This document shows positions 59,307-64,000 of a DNA stretch of 64,000 nt, piece by piece; the first letter of the stretch is position 1, and every line of letters begins with the position of its first letter. Made by a program: the position numbers and the translations under genes. A model generated the notes under the pieces. It had not been told where the DNA came from and made no database searches. It saw only the letters and a program-made list of their open reading frames with translations. Source of the DNA: DASVFB01 sp963766345 (GTDB lineage: Bacteria > Actinomycetota > Thermoleophilia > Gaiellales > Gaiellaceae); the NCBI GenBank assembly GCA_963766345.1, contig CAVXZL010000010.1, positions 124,001-188,000 of the forward strand, given 5' to 3'.

Positions 59307-60560
59307 CTACTGGCCGCCGCGCCCGTTGATGAGCGAGCCAACCTCGGTCCAGATCTTGTTGCTGCCGTCGTACTTGATGATCTTCACCTGCGAGATCGGG
59401 AATGGGTCCGATCCACTGGTCGTGATCTTGACCCCCTTCAGCGTGCCCGGGTTCGTCCAGTTCATGTGCCGGACGGCGTTGAGAAGCTTTGCGCGGGTCG
59501 GATTCTTGCCCGTCGCCTGGAGCAGCTTCACGACGTCGTAGGCCTTCGCAAACCCGTAGTAGTAGAACGTGTTGTTCGGATCCGCGTTCGGCGCCCACTT
59601 CGCCATCTGCGCCTTGTAGAGCTTGACGAACGCATTGCTCGCGTACTTCGGGTCGTTCGAGTTCAGGAGGTAACCGGTGCTGATCGAGCCGTCGAGTGTC
59701 GCCGCGTTGGAGTTCGCGAGAGCGAGGCCCATGACGTAGTCGTTCGCCGAGACCGAGTTGAGGATCACCTGCGACGGCTTGTAGTTGATCGCCTTCATCG
59801 TCGCGTAGATCTTGACCGTCGGGCTCGGCGTCCCGAAGATCGCGACCACGTCGGCTCCGGACTGACGTGCCGCCACGACCTGCGACGCGACGCTCGCGTC
59901 GGTGGCGCCGAAGCTCACCTCTTTGATGATGTTCGACGACTTCGACCCGAGGCCGTTCCTGAGACCCTCGAGGTAGTTCTTGCCGTAGTCGTCGTTCTGG
60001 TACAGGACGGCGATCTTCAGGTTCGCCCAGTTCTGGGCGGCGTACTTGCCGTAGATCCTGCCTTCGGCGTAGTAGTCCGGCTGCCAGCCGATTGTGTACG
60101 GGTCCTCCTTGTACCGGGTGTCGAACTCGGTCGCTCCGGTCGAGACGAGCATCTGGGGCACTTTGCGCTGGTTCATGTAATCGACCACGGCCTGCTGCGG
60201 CTCCGTGCCGAGAGCGCCGAACGTCGCGAAGACCTTGTCCTCCTCGACCAGCTTGCGCGTCTGCTGCGTCGTGTTCGCGGGGTTGTACCCGTCGTCGTAG
60301 TACTTCCACACGATCTGCCTGCCGCCGACGCCGCGCTTGTGATCCGCACCGCGGCGCGTGTTGACGTACGTGAAGTACACCTTCATGCCGACGGGGATCG
60401 GCGCGTAATACGCGGCCGGGCCGCTCAGCGGGAACGTCCCGCCGATCACGAACTTCGTCTTCGTGACCCCGGGTGTGGCCTGGGAGCCTGCAAGTGCGGT
60501 GACGCATACCACCGCCGCCGCCACGAACATGGCAGCGAGCAGGCCAAACCTTGTCCTCAT
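59307..60560 (-). CDS. livK: Branched-chain amino acid ABC transporter, substrate-binding protein
   Basis: A 417-residue type I periplasmic-binding-type protein with a signal peptide (FGLLAAMFVAAAVVCVTALA). The mature start VIGGTFPLSGPAAYYAPIPV and DDGYNPANTTQQTRKLVEED fit the LivJ/LivK group, which bind leucine-type amino acids, amides or other carboxylates. AAAGGAG ahead of the ATG. Last gene of the liv operon. Confidence 0.93.
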   Translation of the reverse strand: MRTRFGLLAAMFVAAAVVCVTALAGSQATPGVTKTKFVIGGTFPLSGPAAYYAPIPVGMKVYFTYVNTRRGADHKRGVGGRQIVWKYYDDGYNPANTTQQTRKLVEEDKVFATFGALGTEPQQAVVDYMNQRKVPQMLVSTGATEFDTRYKEDPYTIGWQPDYYAEGRIYGKYAAQNWANLKIAVLYQNDDYGKNYLEGLRNGLGSKSSNIIKEVSFGATDASVASQVVAARQSGADVVAIFGTPSPTVKIYATMKAINYKPSQVILNSVSANDYVMGLALANSNAATLDGSISTGYLLNSNDPKYASNAFVKLYKAQMAKWAPNADPNNTFYYYGFAKAYDVVKLLQATGKNPTRAKLLNAVRHMNWTNPGTLKGVKITTSGSDPFPISQVKIIKYDGSNKIWTEVGSLINGRGGQ

Positions 60561-60602
60561 ACTTTCTCCTTTAGAGCAGGAATATCCGCGGATGCCGCGG
60601 CC

Positions 60603-61589
60603 TCAGTGAGTATAAGACGACCGTGCGACGGATTTGTAAGCGCGTCTGAGAAGTCCCGCGACCCCGTACGGGGCGAGGAAGAGCACCAGCAAAAGAACGA
60701 AGCCGTACACCGCCGCACCTGCTCCGGCGCGCTGCGGATCGAGCGGTGACCCGAACGGCTTTTCCGCCCAACTCAGGATGTTCGGCGCGTAGAGCGGCAC
60801 GTACTCGATGAACAACGCTCCGAAGATGACGCCGACCAGCGAGCCGAGCCCGCCGACCACGACGCCGATGAGGAGCAGGAGCGAAAGGTTGATCGAGAAA
60901 GTGTCGGGGTTGACGAAGCCGATGACGATCGCGTAGAGCGATCCGGCGACGCCGGCGAAGAATGCGGAGATCCCGAATGCGAGCGTCTTCGTCACGGTCA
61001 GGTTGACGCCGGACGAGACGGCCGCGATCTCCGACTCGCGGATCGTTCTGAACGAGCGCCCAAGCTTGCCGAGGAGTAACAGCCACGCGAGCACGAACAT
61101 CACGCCTGCGATCGGCCATGTCGTCACGTACGCCTCGTGACCCGTAAGGACGCGGGTCAGGTTCTTCCCGCCGCCACCTCCGGTGAAGCTGGAGTACTTC
61201 TTCGCGAGTGCGATCAGCGCGATCGGGATCGCGAACGTCGCGAGCGCGAGGTACGCGCCGCGCAGCCGAAGTGCGGGGAAGCCGAAGAGAAAACCGGCAA
61301 TGCCCGCCAGCAATCCTGCGAGCGGAATCGTCGCGAGGGCGTTCCAGCCGTGATCGACGTTCAGGATGGTCGTCGTGTAAGCGCCGATGAGCATGAAGCC
61401 GCTCTGCCCGAGCGAGATCAGTCCCGCGTAGCCGGTGAGGATCTGCAGCCCGAGCGCCGCGATGAAGAACGTCGCCACGAACGCGAACCGGTACTCGTGC
61501 GTGTCGCTGAGGAAGAGCGGCAACACGCAGATCACAAACGCTGCGATGAGGGTCGCCACGAGGCCGACGACGAAGCGACGCGTGATCAA
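60603..61589 (-). CDS. livM: Branched-chain amino acid ABC transporter permease
   Basis: A 328-residue permease of about nine helices (LGLQILTGYAGLISLGQSGF, IPLAGLLAGIAGFLFGFPAL, GGLGSLVGVIFGALFIEYVP). TTG 61589 overlaps the livH stop (TTGA). It pairs with LivH and both ATPases. Confidence 0.92.
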   Translation of the reverse strand: MITRRFVVGLVATLIAAFVICVLPLFLSDTHEYRFAFVATFFIAALGLQILTGYAGLISLGQSGFMLIGAYTTTILNVDHGWNALATIPLAGLLAGIAGFLFGFPALRLRGAYLALATFAIPIALIALAKKYSSFTGGGGGKNLTRVLTGHEAYVTTWPIAGVMFVLAWLLLLGKLGRSFRTIRESEIAAVSSGVNLTVTKTLAFGISAFFAGVAGSLYAIVIGFVNPDTFSINLSLLLLIGVVVGGLGSLVGVIFGALFIEYVPLYAPNILSWAEKPFGSPLDPQRAGAGAAVYGFVLLLVLFLAPYGVAGLLRRAYKSVARSSYTH

Positions 61590-62476
61590 ACGCGCCTCAC
61601 GACCGCTCGCCCGAACAGGCCCGCCGGGCGGAAGACGAGTACGAGAAGCAAGAGCGCCAGCGCGACCGGCAGGCGCAAGTCGGGTGAGATCTGGCCGGGG
61701 AAGTAGGTGCCGAGCAGGTTGATGGTCACACCGAGCAGGAGCCCGCCGATGACGGCGCCGACGGGACTCTCCAGCCCGCCCAGGATGGCCGCGGCGAACG
61801 CGTAGATGATGGTCACCTGCATGAACCCCGGCGTGAAGATGAACTGCGCCGATGCTGCGAGCAGGCCCGCAACGGCCGACAGGATGGCCGCGAAACCCCA
61901 GCCGATCGAGAGCATCCAGGGCACGCGCACGCCCAGCAGTCTGCTCGCGGAGGGATCCACGGCCGATGCGCGCAGCGCCAGTCCGAGCTTCGTGTACCTG
62001 AAGAGCAGCCACAGGACGGTCACGCAGACGAGCACGACGATGAGGTCGTACACCGCTTGCTGCGGGATCGCGACGCTTCCGACTTCCCAGGTGCCGCCTG
62101 TCAGCGGGGACACGAGGATCTTCTCGTCCGGCTGCCAGATCCAACTCGCGAGACCGTTCAGGATCACCAGCAGCGCGATCGTCGCCATCACGACCGTCAG
62201 TTCGCCGGCGCGATGGAGCGGCCGGATCACCGTCTCGTGGATGGCGAAGCCGCCGAGGAACGAGATGCCGAGTGTGAAGACGAACGCCGGCCAGTACGAC
62301 CAGCCGTGGTTCGAGATCAGCGCCCACGCGATGTACGTCGAGAACATTCCCATCTCGCCCTGCGCGAAGTTGATGACGTGCGTCGCGCGATAGATGAGCA
62401 CGAGCGCGAGCGCGAGGCTCGCGTAGATCGCCCCGTCCCCGAGCCCGGCAATGACCTGTTGGATGAACTCCGCCAT
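61586..62476 (-). CDS. livH: Branched-chain amino acid ABC transporter permease
   Basis: A 296-residue permease (AGLGDGAIYASLALALVLIY, THVINFAQGEMGMFSTYIAW, GFMQVTIIYAFAAAILGGLE). It forms the channel with LivM. It overlaps livM by 4 bp and livF by 1 bp. Confidence 0.94.
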   Translation of the reverse strand: MAEFIQQVIAGLGDGAIYASLALALVLIYRATHVINFAQGEMGMFSTYIAWALISNHGWSYWPAFVFTLGISFLGGFAIHETVIRPLHRAGELTVVMATIALLVILNGLASWIWQPDEKILVSPLTGGTWEVGSVAIPQQAVYDLIVVLVCVTVLWLLFRYTKLGLALRASAVDPSASRLLGVRVPWMLSIGWGFAAILSAVAGLLAASAQFIFTPGFMQVTIIYAFAAAILGGLESPVGAVIGGLLLGVTINLLGTYFPGQISPDLRLPVALALLLLVLVFRPAGLFGRAVVRRV

Positions 62477-63183
62477 CAGTAGCCGAGGTAGCTCTTCCTG
62501 ACGCCTTCGTGCTCGCGCAGCTCCGCGCTCGCGCCGCCGAGCACGACCTTGCCGACCTCCAGCAGGTACGCGCGGTTCGAGAGCTCGAGTGCGGCGTTCG
62601 CGTTCTGCTCGACGATCAGCACCGACAGGCCCTGCTCCTCGTTGAGACGCTTCACGACCTGGAAGAACTGCTCGACGATGATCGGCGCGAGCCCGAGCGA
62701 GGGCTCGTCGAGGAGTAGCAGCCGCGGCCGTGAAAGGCGCGCCCGCGCGAGCGCGAGCATCTGCTGCTCGCCGCCTGACAGCGTTCCGGCCTGCTGGTCG
62801 CGCCGCTGCGCGAGCCACGGCAGCTCGGCAGTGACCTCGTCGAAGTCCTGCGCGATGGCCTTGCGGTCACGCCGGAGGTACGCGCCCATCTTCAGGTTCT
62901 CCCAGACCGTCAGCTCGCCGAGGATGCCGCGGCCTTCAGGAACGTGCGTGATACCTCGCCGTGCGGTCGACTCCGCGCGGCGCGGCAGCTCTTCTCCGTC
63001 GAAGACGATCGTCCCGTCGCGGGCGACCATGCCCGAGATCGCGCGGAGCGTCGTCGTCTTGCCCGCGCCGTTTGCACCGAGCAGCGCGACGATCTCTCCC
63101 TCGTCGAGCGTCAGCGAGATGCCGTGCAGCGCGCGCACCGGCCCGTAGCGCGCGTGAACTTCACTCAGCTCGAGGAGGGGCAT
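62476..63183 (-). CDS. livF: Branched-chain amino acid ABC transporter ATPase
   Basis: A 235-residue ATPase: Walker A GANGAGKTT, signature LSGGEQQMLALARA, Walker B LLLLDEPSLGLAP, switch His in VLIVEQN (Asn in place of His). ATP hydrolysis drives uptake with LivG. Confidence 0.95.
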   Translation of the reverse strand: MPLLELSEVHARYGPVRALHGISLTLDEGEIVALLGANGAGKTTTLRAISGMVARDGTIVFDGEELPRRAESTARRGITHVPEGRGILGELTVWENLKMGAYLRRDRKAIAQDFDEVTAELPWLAQRRDQQAGTLSGGEQQMLALARARLSRPRLLLLDEPSLGLAPIIVEQFFQVVKRLNEEQGLSVLIVEQNANAALELSNRAYLLEVGKVVLGGASAELREHEGVRKSYLGY

Positions 63184-63925
63184 CCGCGCTCGTGGTCGCT
63201 CCGGCGCCGAGATACGCCTCGATCACCGCAGGGCTCGACTGGACTTCCTTCGGCGTTCCGGCCGCGATCGTTCGCCCGAAGTCGAGCACGGTGACGCGGT
63301 CCGACACCGACATGACGAGGTTCATGTGGTGCTCGACGAGCAGGATCGTGAGGTCGTAGTCCGAGCGCAGCTGCCGGATCAGGTCGCCGAGGTGACCGAC
63401 CTCTTCGTGGTTGAGCCCGCCCGCGGGCTCGTCGAGGAGCAGGAGCCGCGGCCTCGACGCGAGCGCGCGCGCGAGCTCGATGCGCTTGAGCGTACCGAAC
63501 GGCAGTCCCGCCGCCGGCCCCTCTGCAAGTGGGGCGAGCTCGAGCGAGTCGAGGATCTCGAGCGCCTCGCCGCGAACGGTGCGGTCGAATGCGATGCGCG
63601 TCCGCGCGTGCGCGCCGACGAGCACGTTCTCGAGCACCGTCATGTGCGCGGCCAGTTGCAGGTTCTGGAACGTCCGCGCGATGCCGAGGCGCACGATGCG
63701 ATGCGCCGGCTGGCGCAGCAGGTCCGTGCCGTCGTAACGCACCGCGCCTCCGTGAGGCTTGTACAGGCGCGTGATGACATTGAAGGCCGTCGTCTTGCCC
63801 GCGCCGTTCGGCCCGATCAGCCCCGCGATCTCGCCCTCTTCGACCGCGAGCGACAGCTCGTCGAGCGCGAGGATCCCGCCGAAGCGCCTGCTGACGTTGT
63901 CGACCTCGAGCAGCGCCACCGGCAC
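63161..63925 (-). CDS. livG: Branched-chain amino acid ABC transporter ATPase
   Basis: A 254-residue ATPase: Walker A GPNGAGKTTAFNV, Walker B LLLLDEPAGGLN, switch His in LLVEHHMN. The signature reads LPFGTLKRIELARAL rather than the textbook LSGGQ. GTG 63925 (another GTG at 63919). First gene of the liv operon; its promoter should be within 63926-64000, where no clear boxes were recognised. Confidence 0.93.
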   Translation of the reverse strand: MPVALLEVDNVSRRFGGILALDELSLAVEEGEIAGLIGPNGAGKTTAFNVITRLYKPHGGAVRYDGTDLLRQPAHRIVRLGIARTFQNLQLAAHMTVLENVLVGAHARTRIAFDRTVRGEALEILDSLELAPLAEGPAAGLPFGTLKRIELARALASRPRLLLLDEPAGGLNHEEVGHLGDLIRQLRSDYDLTILLVEHHMNLVMSVSDRVTVLDFGRTIAAGTPKEVQSSPAVIEAYLGAGATTSADAPPRAE

Positions 63926-64000
63926 TAGCTTCTCACGCGGCGGCGCGCGTTGACGGTCGGAGCCGTTCGTCGTAGCGTGATCGTGTGAGGACCTGGGCGG

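Overview
The window reads as chromosomal DNA of a very GC-rich actinobacterium, most likely class Thermoleophilia (Gaiellales/Solirubrobacterales-like). The grounds are frequent GTG and TTG starts, stop/start overlaps (GTGA, TTGA, ATGA) throughout, a Gram-positive LexA box, two luciferase-like (F420-type) oxidoreductases, BTAD and NarL-type regulators, and many CoA-catabolism genes. No rRNA, CRISPR array or complete insertion sequence is visible. The taxonomic call is an inference from gene content.

Left part (1-20.4 kb): two tandem MMPL exporters, the first cut by the window edge, then a signalling block. The block holds a nucleotide-cyclase/receiver/LuxR fusion, four histidine kinases, a lone receiver and a very large BTAD/cyclase-like/AAA/TPR regulator preceded by 11-bp-phased CTGAA repeats. 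A secreted protein, a lipoprotein, dinB with a LexA box on its start codon, a TfoX-N protein and a methyltransferase follow.

Middle part (20.4-30 kb): an orphan Hcp-like protein; a tightly coupled seven-gene operon (membrane protein, cupredoxin lipoprotein, membrane protein, His/Met-rich exported protein, small protein, sigma factor, zinc anti-sigma); a HAD hydrolase; tRNA-Val(CAC); an ECF sigma factor with a DUF4349 partner; tRNA-Ser(GGA); a repeat-bearing membrane protein; and an ArsR-type regulator. A promoter with an operator-like dyad, a possible small RNA and a 168-bp MITE-like element lie between that regulator and the next operon.

Right part (30-64 kb): a dense catabolic island with an FMN hydroxy-acid oxidase, alcohol dehydrogenase, thioesterases, acyl-CoA dehydrogenases (one lacking its middle domain), SDRs, acyl-CoA ligases, thiolase, MaoC hydratase, haloalkane dehalogenase, metallophosphoesterase and cupins. 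It ends in a five-gene branched-chain-type ABC transporter (livG-F-H-M-K order). A MerR-DUF1835 fusion under a classic 20-bp-spacer promoter sits inside it. At 44.9-49.8 kb an ACAD10/11-like dehydrogenase, SDR, APH-type kinase, DUF6285 protein and histidine phosphatase resemble the LvaA-D module that phosphorylates 4-hydroxyacyl-CoA before removing the hydroxyl group. This is the most interesting pathway inference here.

Quality notes: two genes (10395-14229 and 55714-57149) are whole only if one and two single extra bases respectively are removed. Each then gives an exact codon count, so assembly indels are as likely as real mutations. Several gene gaps carry GTCC/GGAC-type palindromes that look like one dispersed repeat family.
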